The notes: a model not told the origin generated them from the sequence alone. DNA of 64,000 nucleotides from Isoetes taiwanensis (GCA_021234155.1 JAJEKV010000087.1:248001-312000); one strand, 5' to 3'. Counted from the first letter of the stretch, positions 33,451 through 43,684 are shown. Numbers and translations: made by a program.

Positions 33451-34405
33451 TCATTTGAAGTAGTCATGATCTTTTGCCCGATTACAAGTAATAGTTTGTC
33501 CCTTGTTATCTTGCAGCTTGCAAGATTTCCACAAGTTCCATAGGGACATGAATAACTGAAAAATATCCTCTGGCATGAAGACCCACTGGTTGAAATCTTT
33601 TGGATGCTTACCACGCATGGTAACTTCAGCCAAAGCCAAATAACGCTGGAAACAACAAGAAGTTAGCCTTGAACGACATTTAGTGAGCAAATGGCGCCGC
33701 GGCGCCATTTGCTAATCTTGCCAAGATTACAACAGTATGTACCTTGTATGGTTCAGAGCGTGACTGCCCGCGTCCCGATGGATCAGGCTTCCCGCATAGA
33801 GCATATTGCTGCCGCAGGAAGGAGAGTGGCTCTGACTGGGTCGAGGCACCTGTGATTTGTAGGAGAATACATATGCGAATGACTCCATTAGTGTTAATGG
33901 ACTGGACGCAGATAAAAATAGCGCCATAGCGCCATTTGCCAACAACAAGGCCCTATGGTAAGCTAATAGACAGCAAATGGCGCCATGGCGCCATTTGCCA
34001 ACAACAAGGCCCTATGGTAAGCTAATAGACATCAAATGGCGCCATGGCGCCATTTGCCAACAACAAGGCCCTATGGTAAGCTAACAGACATCAAATGGCG
34101 CCATGGCGCCATTTGCTAACAACAAGGCCCTGTGGTAAGCAACCAGGCATCCTAAAGAAAGCTCTCCTAAAGTGGACCCCATGCTCCGAAACTATAAGAC
34201 CCTAAACTGGCTACCAGGCATCCAAATGGCGCCATGGCGCCATTTGTCAACTATAAGACCCTAAACTGGCTACCAGGCATCTAAATGGCGCGGTGGCGCC
34301 ATTTAGCCCAAACAAAGCAATGCAAGTAGATGACATACCTGTCCCTTGAGGTGCGCTAGCCGCTGTCTCCACATTCTGAGGTGCTCCAGAATTGTCGATT
34401 TCCAT
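33451..34405 (-). CDS. 5' exons of the methyltransferase-like gene
   Basis: Exon 1 is 34405-34339, starting MEIDNSGAPQNVE, with donor GGGACAG|GTATGT. Exon 2 is 33849-33743 (acceptor ATCACAG), reading GASTQSEPLSFLRQQ and GKPDPSGRGQSRSEPYK, with donor ACAAG|GTACAT. Exon 3 starts at 33645 (acceptor TTTCCAG), reading RYLALAEVTMRGKHPKDF and NQWVFMPEDIFQLF, and is open to 33451. Phases agree at both junctions. Further exons between 33.45 and 32.8 kb are unclear (pieces such as IFEYVKENFPEEV near 33240). That they join the frame at 32798-32025 is inferred from strand and order. Intron 1 (33850-34338) carries the GGCGCC palindromes. I cannot name a family for these N-terminal exons. Confidence 0.45.
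33920..34310. repeat. Tandem GGCGCC-palindrome repeats (left cluster)
   Basis: The unit is about 60 bp and contains the perfect palindrome AATGGCGCCATGGCGCCATT, followed by a conserved CAACAACAAGGCCCTATGG spacer. Copies lie near 33975, 34036 and 34096, with variant copies near 33690, 33925, 34226 and 34286. They fill most of intron 1 of the methyltransferase-like gene. The same palindrome recurs at 35.65-35.98 kb. Confidence 0.85.
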
Positions 34406-35381
34406 TTCGAGCGCCTTGAATTTGGTCCGAAAACTGGTGTGTAGCTTGATGTGGGAAATGGCGCCAGAAAACCCGGAAAAAAAAGGTCGAAAAGGGGTTG
34501 CTTTAGGCGCTGGGCGCTAGGCGCTGGCGGCTAGGCGCTTGGCGCTGGCGGCTAAGGTCGAGGCGCTAGGAGCTGGAATCGAAAACGAAAAAACCGAGTG
34601 AGAAGCTTCAGAAAAAAAGTAAGGCATAAGAAACTTTTGCGCTGCGCCTAATTCGTACCACAAAGCGCCAACTACGGCCGTGCACGGCCAAAGCCCATGC
34701 CGATCCGGCCCGCCCATGCCGCCCATGCGGTGGCGGTCCAGCGCCATGCGGCCCGTGCTGCGTATGGCGATCCAGCGCGCCATGCCCGCCACAATTTGAA
34801 ATTTGAAATTGAATATTTCCCAGCCCTAACGCCGCCCAGCCCAAATTTGAACATAAAATTCAAAATTTCCCACCAAATTAACATAAAAGTCAAAATTCAC
34901 CAGTAAATTGAAATTTGACCGCCACATAAATCTCAAATTTGAATCGTCCGCTTTTAAAATTGTACTTTGCATTTAAAGCTCCCTCTTTGTCTCCCTGCTC
35001 ACACTTAATGCGACCATGCCACGGCCGCAGGGCGTTTTACCGTGCTGCTGTTCAGCGCTTTCGAATCCGCTGTTCGTCTCGTTACCGCTTCGCATAAAGG
35101 CGCTTCTTTCTTAGGCACATAGGCAGAAACTTTGCAAGGCGCATCGCGTCTTTGTCGCGCTTTCTTCTTGGCTCCACAGAAATCGAGGTGATTCTTTTGG
35201 CTTTCTTCTTCTTGGCTCCGAAATCCGTGTGATTCTTGGCGCTTTCTTCTTGGCGAATTCTTCTTGGCGCTCTCTTCTTGGCGAATCCTTCTTTGCGCTT
35301 TCTTGGCGAATCCTTGGCGCTTTCTTCTGCTGGGATCAGCTTGATTTTCTTGTTCTATCTACTGCTCCAGGACATACCACT
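34406..35381. promoter_or_regulatory. Divergent promoter region between two spliced genes
   Basis: These 976 bases separate the start codons at 34405 (minus) and 35382 (plus). They hold a GGCGCT/GGCTAGGCGCTT minisatellite (34505-34575), a CCATGCCGCCCATGC-rich part (34680-34790), an AT-rich stretch of repeated AAATTTGAA/AAAATTCA words (34795-34960) and a (CTTCTTGGCG)n-like tract (35200-35340). No ORF here looks real. Confidence 0.5.
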
Positions 35382-36320
35382 ATGGATCTATCTAATATCA
35401 AGTAAGTCCACTTTTTCTGGTATGAATTCTGTTCTATTGCTGCCATGTGTATAGCGTGTTCAAATGCTGATATGAATGCTGCTAGGAAACTAAGAACCTT
35501 GGTTTCAATTGCAAAGTTGGCATGGGGTGCCCATGTTATGCATGCCTGCTCTTATTGACACATATACAGCAATGGGAGCAAGAATGCATAACATAGGCAC
35601 CTCGTGTAGATTTTGTGATGGAGCTAAGCCAAATTGCCCCATGTGACCTTGGATCAAATGGCGCCAGGGCGCCATTCTATTCCAAATACACCCTTATGGT
35701 GTGTTGGTCTTAATGGCTCCATAGCGCCATACGGTTGAACATGGTGCACGGCTGAAATGTAAATTTGGAGCCAAATGGAGCCATGGCGCCATTTGGTCGA
35801 AATGGTGCACTTGGATCAAATGGCGCCATGGCGCCATTTGTTTCAAATTCACACCTATGAATGTCCCATAGGTGTGAATTTGGATCAAATGGCGCCATTT
35901 GATCCAAGTGCATCGTTTCGACCAAATGGCGCCATGGCTCCAAATTTAGACCAAAATTTATTCTTTTGTACTAAATGGCGCCATTTTCGCTTATTTATTG
36001 CTTATTTTTCGTCTATTTCATATGTTCTAAAAAGTGTCGACTTGCTTGATTGAAACAGGTTCAATTTTCCCCTGTACAACCTATTCGTCGGAAGGACAAT
36101 TGTTGCCCGGGGACATATTTTGAATAGAACCACTCTTCATGGGAAGGAAATAGATCCTTCAAATGTAGCTATTGAGGTCCTTGAGTCCAGTGATCCCATC
36201 GGCCCGAAGCTTCCGGTCCTAGCGAGGAGGGGGAGATAACATTGGTGAAGCAGTAGGCACATTCATTCAGTGGCCTAAGAGGGATGTAAAACAAAATGAG
36301 TTCCCCTCAAGTGAAGATAC
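35382..36320 (+). CDS. 5' exons of DUF7869 gene copy B (DUF8039-like part)
   Basis: Exon 1 is 35382-35401 (MDLSNIK, donor CAA|GTAAGT). Exon 2 starts at 36059 (acceptor TTGAAACAG) and the phase matches. It reads FPLYNLFVGRTIVARGH, LHGKEIDPSNVAIEVLE and LPVLARRG, then, after a one-base frameshift near 36230, GEAVGTFIQWPKRDV. The G.VV..G.....TLHG.......V.V..VL ... LG.A.GTF..WPK pattern is the DUF8039-type region seen in plant transposase proteins of the Ptta/En/Spm annotation group. Intron 1 (35402-36058) holds the right palindrome cluster. Confidence 0.55.
35650..35990. repeat. GGCGCC-palindrome repeats (right cluster)
   Basis: At least seven copies of ATGGCGCCAT-type words occur, several as the double palindrome AATGGCGCCATGGCGCCATT. 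They alternate with GATCAAATGG, TTTGGTCGAAATGG and CAAATTCACACCTATG spacers, parts of which are themselves inverted across the cluster (35840-35880). It lies in intron 1 of copy B, mirroring the left cluster in intron 1 of the divergent gene. Confidence 0.85.
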
Positions 36321-36499
36321 GTCTTCGAGATCCCTCAATTTGCCCTCTTGAGTAAGAGGATTCATCTAGTAGTCCACCATCCATCGTCAAGAGTAGCGGC
36401 GGACATCGGGTTTCACTTCGCTCCTTTGTGGTGAACCAAGCAACACAGCAACAAATGAAGAAGACGAGATAGTAGAGGAGATTGGAGGTCATGAGAATC

Positions 36500-39400
36500 T
36501 AGCTGCCCGTCTTGGTCTCAGGTTGTTTAAGCCTGAAGATGAGCGATCTACTACTCCAGAACAGATCTACTAGGTTTGCCATGCTACATTCTTCATTCCT
36601 GCATTAGATCTAAATATTCGGAGGCAAATATAGTCTTTAGTGATCCCCAGGATGCTATAGACGATGAGTTCTTGGGTGTATCAAAGGTCGGGCTTTCAGT
36701 GGGTAACATAATAGATCCAACGGGAAACCAAAATATCAGGTCATGTCATGCTTGTGCTGAGAGGCCTATAGCTAACAGTCTAGTAACCTGGGAGACCCAT
36801 GATGTTTTGCTTCATGATGGTAGGACAGTTTCACAACATTTACAAGCTCGAGCTGCTCTCGAACAGGATGACTTAGAAGTTGAGTGCTTGGAAGCTGATG
36901 TTGAGAAGCAATTCAAGAGGAAAAGGAAATATACATATGTGAAGAGGGTCAGGAGGGAACCAAAGGGGGATAGGAAGGAGGAGAGGATGTGCGCTTCCAA
37001 GTCAATCAAGAGTGCTCTAAAATCAACATGCTGCAAGGACGAATGTGTCAAAAAACTGAGCCAAGAGCAAGTATGTGCCTTAAGAAAAGAATTTTATTCT
37101 CAATCAAGCAGTGCCAGGATTACGCTTGTTTTTGATGTGTTGAGTGTAACTTATACAGGGCAGTCGGAGGCGAAAGTAGTGGTCTCTGGAGTGGAGTGCT
37201 GTCAATTCGCATGGCGCGTGGCTTTAGGAGTTGCTCAGTCTACGTTTTATAGTTGGAGGAAGAGGTTCGAGTTAGGTGGAAAACGGGCGGAGCATGGTAA
37301 TACAGGCTCTAAGAAGCCTAGATCTGTGACACTAGCTACAGAAAGTGTGCTTGATACCTTCATTAGTGAGAATGCGGAGAGCATTCCACATCAGGGTATT
37401 AAAGAGTGGCTAAAATTCGCCAAATGGCTATTTTTTAGACCTTTAGTCAAATTTTGTGGCTAAAGTTAATAAAGATCATTTTTTGAAGAAAAAAATAATT
37501 TAGCCATTCCAAAAGGGAAAAAAATTTGGACACCTAGAGTTTAGCCAGGATTGGCTACATCATGACATACTAAATTGCCTTCTTTGAAGCTGATTATATG
37601 CACCCTTATCAATTCAAATAGCCATGTTGAATCCATTCAGGGACCTCTTTAATTTAGGAATCGTCATTAGCTATATCAATCATGCTTTGATGGATATTGA
37701 ATTTGAATCTATAACTCATTAAGGTTAAAGATTATGAAGAATGTTATGTAGTGAGCATTTTAAGCTCTAAGTAATAGTGTTTTATTCTTGCAATTGTTAA
37801 CCTTAAAGGGCTCTATGCAACAAGGTAGCCATATAGATGCATTTGACCCCGAATAAATACGTGTGTTTTCTCAAATAGTATTATTTGCTCCTTATGAATT
37901 GTACTTTGAATCTTTGTTATTGTTTTGTAATGGAAGCATATTGAATCAGTTGTCATTCATGTGATAAGGAGTGCTGAGTGCCCAGAATTTGAAGTTAAAT
38001 AGTTGCACTTTAGCCACCAACCAAGAAAAAATCGCCAATATAAGAATTTCATATCATATAAATTTTACATTTTAGCCAAGTGGGAAGATAACTAAAGTAT
38101 TTTATATTATCAAATTTCGCCTAATAAAAATTTATCAACTTTTATTTTCAAAGGTTTAGCCAACCTTAATTTGAATAGAAAAACATTTAGGACCTTTAAA
38201 ATTTACCCTGATTCCACATAGAAGCAAAAAAGGGAAGGATGATATAAGGGAGAATGTTCGCAAACTTCCTTCCATTCTTAATAAGAAGAGCATACATAAG
38301 GAAGTGGGTGCCGTGGTGGAAGAATTGACAGGAAAGAGTGTAACCTTGCCCTCTTTTTACAATATTTGGAAGAAGGAGTTTCCAGACGTCAGCATAGCAA
38401 AAAATACAGCATTCTCCAAGTGTAACATATGTGTAGTCATCAAGCAGAAATTGGAAAGAACAAAAGATACAAGGGAGAGGCGTAACCTTTCAATTCAACG
38501 GCGGGCACATATGTTGGAACAACGTTCCTGTAGGAGTCAATATTGGCATTGGCGTGCATTATCACATCGTTCGCCAGAAAGTCACCTTTGCATAATACAT
38601 GATAAGATGGATCAGGTCAAAACACTCACACCAAGAAGTCACCATCTCGCAAAAAGTCCGTTTTGGAGAGGAGATCGCTTTGAAGAGCGACTTTGACAGA
38701 GCATTGACACATGGTCATGGTGGGCGGGCTTATGGCCATTTCTCTCTTGATCTTTGGAAGGATGACTCAAACTTTCATGTTGGATCACTTTCTAGGATCC
38801 TACACTATCTTGAGTTGCTTGGGAAGAAGACAAGTGTGGTGATCGTGTGGAAGCGTAACTACTGATTGCAAATTGATGCAAGCCCTAAAAGATACTCGAC
38901 CACTTCAAAGATAAGCTAGCGCAGACACAAGAGAAGATGCCTTCATCTTCTAGTGCCAACTTAGAAGGCTTCAATCCTCTTCCTCGAAATCTCTACTTAC
39001 AGTTGGATAATGCATCGGGTCAAAATAAAAATAGATATGTGTTCTCCTACCTCTCTTATTTGACATGGCTTAAGGTATTCGATGAGATTGAGGTTGGCTT
39101 CATGATGGTTGGGCATACTCATGGCGATATTGATGCATTGTTCGGGGGAACTTTTCGGCGTTAATGAGTTCATGGATGCTCTAACTTTGCCCGAGTTGCT
39201 TTACTTGTTTAGCAAGTGCAATGCAAAGTCTCCTGTTCCATATTTTGTGGATGAAGTTCAGATTGAAAGGCTTTGTCAAGGGATATATCCCCGATAAAGG
39301 CCAACGCCTAACGAGCCATACCGACCCATTGCTATTCGATTTAAAATGGATGGGAAATGGCCCATTATGCAATATAAGATGCGGCCAACCCATAAAGAGT

Positions 39401-40098
39401 GGATTCCAGAAAAAGGAATAAGAATGTGGAAGGAGGATGAAAATGGTGAGCCAACGTTACCAACGGGGGTGCCTAAAAATATCCCTTCAAGGAAGACATT
39501 GAAAGATCTCCACGGCTGCGCGGCAAAGTCCGCAAGTACATAGCATTATGGAATTCATACGCAAAAATCAAGAAGATAGTGTGTTTGTAACGACAAGTAC
39601 AAAGCAACTATGGATTACTGGAACGAGATTCTTGTGTGTTTGGAAGATGTATCTCCAGGACGACCTCAAAATGATAACTTTTGGTTGCGTACAAGGCAAG
39701 AACCTCTACAAGCTGCATTTCCTATGGATGAGTTCGATCCTCATGCACATGTTACGAAAGGTATGTTTGTTTTAGTCCGACCTGGAGACGATGAAACTCC
39801 AACGTGGTTGGGATTTACAGAAGAAGATGCCATCCTAGATCCAGAGTCTACCAATTATGGTCACATTTATGTATCATGGTGGATGCCTGTTGGTCGTGAC
39901 TATACAGGTTGCTTAACTAAACGTTGGCGACCCAATCCATCAGATCCATCAAGGTATGAGAAGTTAGATGCCATAGATTATGCATGGGATGCAAATGGCA
40001 AAAGACCGAAGACTGTTCAGATTCCAAAATACATTGTTGACATGTGGGGGGACATAGCATTAGCTAAAAGCTCAGCATCTCAGTCATGTTCTCGATAA
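36500..40098 (+). pseudogene. DUF7869-type transposase-like gene (copy B), split by a MULE
   Basis: The first part (36576-37391) carries SVGNIIDPTGNQNIRSCH, then basic KRKRKYTYVKRVRR, CCKDECVKKLSQEQVCALRK, a helix-turn-helix-like FYSWRKRFELGGKR and FISENAESIPH. After the insertion at 37392-38210 it resumes with NVRKLPSILNKK, FSKCNICVVIKQKLERTKD, WRALSHRSP with HDKMDQVKT, FSLDLWKDDSNFHVGS, LDNASGQNKNRYVFSYLSYL, GFMMVGHTHGDIDALFG and a C-terminal RPNPSDPSRYEKLDAIDYAW, stopping at 40098. In copy B the family HTHDDID reads HTHGDID, so one conserved acidic residue is lost. Several frameshifts are present. Same family as copy A at 29.4-31.4 kb. Confidence 0.8.
37392..38210. mobile_element. MULE-like element, 819 bp, perfect 9-bp duplication
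   Basis: The left end is CAGGGTATTAAAG. The right end, reverse-complemented, is CAGGGTAAATTTTAAAG. The flanks ATTCCACAT (37383-37391) and ATTCCACAT (38211-38219) are identical 9-bp target duplications. Nine-base duplications are typical of the Mutator superfamily. The body is AT-rich with no transposase. Removing it rejoins the coding text of the DUF7869 gene (ESIPH | RSKK). A truncated relative lies inverted at 43214-43684. Confidence 0.9.
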
Positions 40099-40350
40099 TT
40101 ATGTATGTAATTTCTTTTGCTATAATACTTAAGCATTTTGGACAATTAATACATTGTCGATACATCAATTAGCTTTCATTATGCTTATACTAACATCCTT
40201 ACATCTTTTATAATAGGTGTTTAATACACATCATTACATCTGATGCACACATTATTCATGGCATACATATAATTTAGATGCACATATTATTGATGGCATT
40301 ATAGAGTCGATGATTCACTCATCATCAATCCCTGCTATTGTGATCGCGAT

Positions 40351-40554
40351 TCATTTCGTAGGCATGGCTCGGGAACCCAAAGAAGATGGATCACAACACG
40401 AGTAAGGGCGGGCAATCACACTCACGACCTTACGCTTTGGATTGTAAGTAAGGATCCAAATTTTAACACCTTTATGTATGCAGCGATTAATATCATTGTA
40501 GCTCATGGAGCAAAGAATGGTCTCAAACTGATCTTCATAAATATTATAAGCCAT
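40351..40554 (-). CDS. Conserved 67-aa protein, convergent to DUF7869 gene (copy B)
   Basis: Minus-strand frame starting MAYNIYEDQFETILCSMSYN and ending CDPSSLGSRAMPTK. The ATG lies 38 bases after the start of a TATAAAAG box and in the same CATTCATCTCCCATGG context as the sister ORF at 29004. The CSMS, following Asp and Cys, and the C.DPS.L.SRA end are shared, while the middle has diverged (KGVKIWILTYNPKRK here). The stop faces the stop of the DUF7869 gene 252 bases away. The function is unknown, but a shared frame between diverged copies is not expected for junk. Confidence 0.65.
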   Translation of the reverse strand: MAYNIYEDQFETILCSMSYNDINRCIHKGVKIWILTYNPKRKVVSVIARPYSCCDPSSLGSRAMPTK

Positions 40555-40599
40555 GGGAGATGAATGACTTACCGAATGGAGCTGCTTTTATAGTCGTTG

Positions 40600-40720
40600 T
40601 AGAATTATTGGTATAATACTTCAGCATTATTGGTATTATCGTGAGCATTATTGGTATTATCGTCGGATTATTGGTATTATACTTCAACATTATTGGTATT
40701 ATACTTCAACATTATTGGAT
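40600..40720. repeat. ATTATTGGTATTAT repeats in a divergent promoter
   Basis: Five or six copies of ATTATTGGTATTAT at about 24-bp spacing lie between the TATA box of the minus-strand short ORF (about 40590) and a plus-strand TATAAATT (about 40729). The core word matches the inverted repeat upstream of the sister short ORF (28921-28951). Confidence 0.75.
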
Positions 40721-40739
40721 TCAGTAGCTATAAATTCTT

Positions 40740-41165
40740 TTACCTTGTTTTCACTTCTCACTTTTCATCCTTGCTTCTTGCTCCTTCATCTTCCTTGTTC
40801 CTTGATCTTCTTGCTACTTGATCTTCCTTGTTCCTTGATCTTCTTGCTACTTGATCTTCCTTGTTCATTGCTTCTTGCTACTTGATCTTGATCCTTGTTC
40901 TTTGCTACTTCATTCCCGTGCTCCTTGCTACTTGATCTTGTTACTTGCTCTTGATCTTGCTACTTGATCTTGTTCCTTGCTACTTGATCTTGATCCTTGC
41001 TTCTTGCTCCTTGATCTTCCTTGTTCCTTGATCTTCTTGCTACTTGATCTTCCTTGTTCATTGCTTCTTGCTACTTGATCTTGATCCTTGTTCCTTGCTA
41101 CTTCATTCCCGTGCTCCTTGCTACTTGATCTTGTTGCTTGCTCTTGAACTTGCTACTTGCTCGCT
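40740..41165. repeat. Pyrimidine-rich minisatellite (CTTGCTACTTGATCTTGTTC)n
   Basis: Imperfect 10-20 bp units built from TTGATCTT, CCTTGTTC and CTTGCTACTT run for about 420 bases. A block around TTCATTCCCGTGCTCCTTGC occurs twice (40910, 41100). Confidence 0.8.
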
Positions 41166-41815
41166 TTCTGTGTTCCTTGCTCCGTCGGTGATCCTTGCTT
41201 GCTTTTGCAAATGATTGGACCCAATCCTCCCTGGGCTACTCCAGAAGGCCTGCAAGCATGCCCCAGGCATTCTGTGCGGCCTGGAATGGATGAGCTATGG
41301 GACCATTTCTTGGAGTGGAGGTTGCGCCCAGCGGTCCCACCAAGGAGCTTACAATGGAGTTGATCAACTTCATTCCGAGCGATTTGATTGTGGTCATGAG
41401 CCACCGATGGAAATTAATCCATCCGAATGTTATAGGAGACTTGCAATGAGGGGAATGCTTGAACCCCCTCCTTATCCGGGACGAGATGCCACAAACAATT
41501 GAGGCCTCTTCTTCGTCTTTGGATATTTAGCACACTCTCTGGATGCATACATATCAGAGTTCATTCATGAAATTTGTAAGGGACAGATGTATGGCCTTAT
41601 TAGGGTGTACTACAACGTTTACAACGGTTTTGTGGAGTTGGGTCCGCTCTTCTTCCGTGAGTATTATCCTGTGGAATTACTTTTTTCTAATGACTAGGTA
41701 CCCCATATGGTGGGAAGAATCAGGCTGGGATGAGCGTGAGCTCTTGACTCCTAACCCAGATGCGTGGGTTAGACCTCGCAGGCGAAGGGAAAGGGGAAGG
41801 GGAAGGGGTTAGGAA
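41166..41815 (+). other. Unidentified frames downstream of TATA at 40.73 kb
   Basis: Plus-strand frames: 41211-41363 (MIGPNPPWATPEGLQACP, then MDELWDHFLEWRLRP), 41390-41502 (MEINPSECYRRLAMRGMLEP) and, after a frame change, IRVYYNVYNGFVELGPLFFREYY and WWEESGWDERELLTPNPDAW, ending in an Arg/Gly-rich tail at 41812. They look like pieces of one decayed protein of unknown family that may be divergently transcribed from the short ORF at 40.5 kb. Confidence 0.35.
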
Positions 41816-41949
41816 CCTGGGGGAAGGTTGCTAGGGACATACATAGTTCATACTTCGGTCTCTATTGTGTTTGGAAGTTGGTATATGATACCGTGTTATT
41901 ATGTTCTCTAAATATTCATGTATGTATGATACACGGGTACTGCACGTGT

Positions 41950-42493
41950 CATTAGGGATTTTTTGAGATCATAAAAGGGCCTTCTAAGAACTGCTGACTA
42001 AGCTATATGAACTACCAATCAGAAAATAGAACTGGTAATCCAGTCAGCAAAACAGTTATAACTAACTCACTGGATCACATTTTCTAGCATAAGTGTTGAT
42101 AGAAAAGTCCAAATGAGCTCTTGTTTAGTGCAATAGATAGATCTCATTGAGATCATTCCAACCTTGGGTGGTTTTCATATCTTTTAGCCCCGTAGGATAG
42201 AAAAAAATGGTAAAAACCATATTTTTTGGAGTTTTGACAATCATAAGTGGTTAAAATATGTGCAAAGCACCTAAGGTTGAAAAGATCTCAACGAGATCTA
42301 TATATTGCACTAAACGAGAGCTCATTTGGACTTTTCTATCAATAGTTATACTAGAAAATGTGATCTAGTGAGTTAGTTATATTTCTTTGGCGACCGACCC
42401 GAGCTCGATTTACGATTGGTAGTTCATTTATCTTCATTTGGCTTAGTTGGCATGTTTTGAAGGCCCTTTTTTAATCTCAAAAAAACCCTAATG
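41950..42493. mobile_element. Foldback element with long inverted arms
   Basis: The left arm begins CATTAGGGATTTTTTGAGAT; the right arm ends as its complement, ATCTCAAAAAAACCCTAATG. Arm similarity runs on through AAGGGCCTT, AACTACCAATC, TAACTAACTCACT.GATCAC and GAAAAGTCCAAATGAGCTCT to within about 40-60 bases of the centre (near 42215). There is no coding capacity. Length and structure fit a foldback/MITE-like DNA element. Confidence 0.75.
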
Positions 42494-42612
42494 ATACAAC
42501 CCCTGCATAAGGTCTATGATACAGGGTACTGTACACGTGTATACAACCCCTGCATAAGGTCTATGATACAGGGTACTGTACACGTGTATACAACCCCTGC
42601 ATAAGGTCTATA
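42494..42612. repeat. 47-bp minisatellite, 2.5 copies
   Basis: The unit ATACAACCCCTGCATAAGGT...GGGTACTGTACACGTGT is repeated exactly at 42494-42540 and 42541-42587, then partly. It abuts the foldback element, and a related GATACACGGGTACTGCACGTGT lies on the other side (41928), so it extends the element termini. Confidence 0.8.
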
Positions 42613-43213
42613 CAACCCCCATAATAAAAAAATTCCAGTTTACTAAAAATTTTCCCATTATAATGAAATTGTGCTTCTGGAGGCCATATGCTAATGTGGC
42701 CTCCCCCCCCCGGAACCCTTCCCCTAGACCTCGATTTCCCTATCCGACCGTTGAATTTTGCATTCAAGGACTCTGTTTCAAGCAGGTTCAATCCAATATC
42801 AATCCGGGAGAACTTATCAAACCACAAAGCGTCTTGTGGCAACAATGTAGAAACCCAAGTGTTTCATCGTTTGGGCACTATGGAGGCTCCAAAATGGTGA
42901 TTCGACTTTACCATATCATCCAAAATGGCGAAATTACACTAAGGACAAGTTACATGATCAGTTTTGGCAATGATAGAAACACGAACACTATGCATGGCAG
43001 TAATCCATGGCCACCTCCTAGGCCAATTGACTACGAATGTGCTAGACATGAGTAAATTTGACGCTTCTTGGAGAAGGGATGATCTTTTGTCCATGGAACT
43101 TAGTCCCCAGAGTAATATTGATGTTTTGAGTCCATTTGCAGAGCCAATTCATAGTTTCGAAGTGCGGGAGTTGCCCGTCCTTCCTCAGGGGCATTTGGGA
43201 GAGGACTTCTGTG
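42613..43213. other. No identified gene
   Basis: Open frames on both strands (plus 42663-43055 and 42964-43221, minus 42845-42561) have no recognisable domain. The stretch ends at the MULE-like end at 43214. Confidence 0.3.
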
Positions 43214-43684
43214 CAGGGTAAATTTTAAGGGTCCTAAATGTTTTTCTATTCAAATTAAGGAGCAAATAATACCATTTGAGGGAACACACGTATTTATGTC
43301 GGGGTCAACTGCATCTAAATGGCTAACTTGTTGCAAAAATAAAACACTATTACTTAGAGCTTAAAATGCTCACTACGTAACATTCTTCATAATCTTTAAC
43401 CTAAACGACTTATAGATTGTTCATCAAAGCATGATTGATATAGCTAATGACGATTCCTAAATTAAAGATGTCCCTGAATGGATTCAACATGGCTATTTGA
43501 ATTGATCAGGGTGCATATAATCAGCTTCAAAGAAGGCGATTTAGTATGCCATGATGTAGCCAATCCTGGCTAAACTCTAAGTGTCCAAATTTTTTTCCCT
43601 TTTGGAATGGCTAAATTATTTTTTTCTTCAAAAAATGATCTTTATTAACTTTAGCCACAAAATTTGACTAAAAGTCTAAAAAAA
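43214..43684. mobile_element. Truncated inverted copy of the MULE-like element
   Basis: It starts CAGGGTAAATTTTAAGG and matches the reverse complement of the 37392-38210 element, with a large internal deletion. It breaks off after GACTAAAAGTCTAAA, about 45 bases before the expected other terminus. Confidence 0.8.

Noticed and set aside
33680-34320. CRISPR-like array of short palindromic repeats
   Set aside because: The repeats are tandem with conserved, not unique, spacers; the genome is eukaryotic and no cas genes are present.
34517-34906. Overlapping 70-90-codon ORFs
   Set aside because: They fall in GC-rich minisatellite and promoter-like DNA, have competing frames on both strands and no domain.
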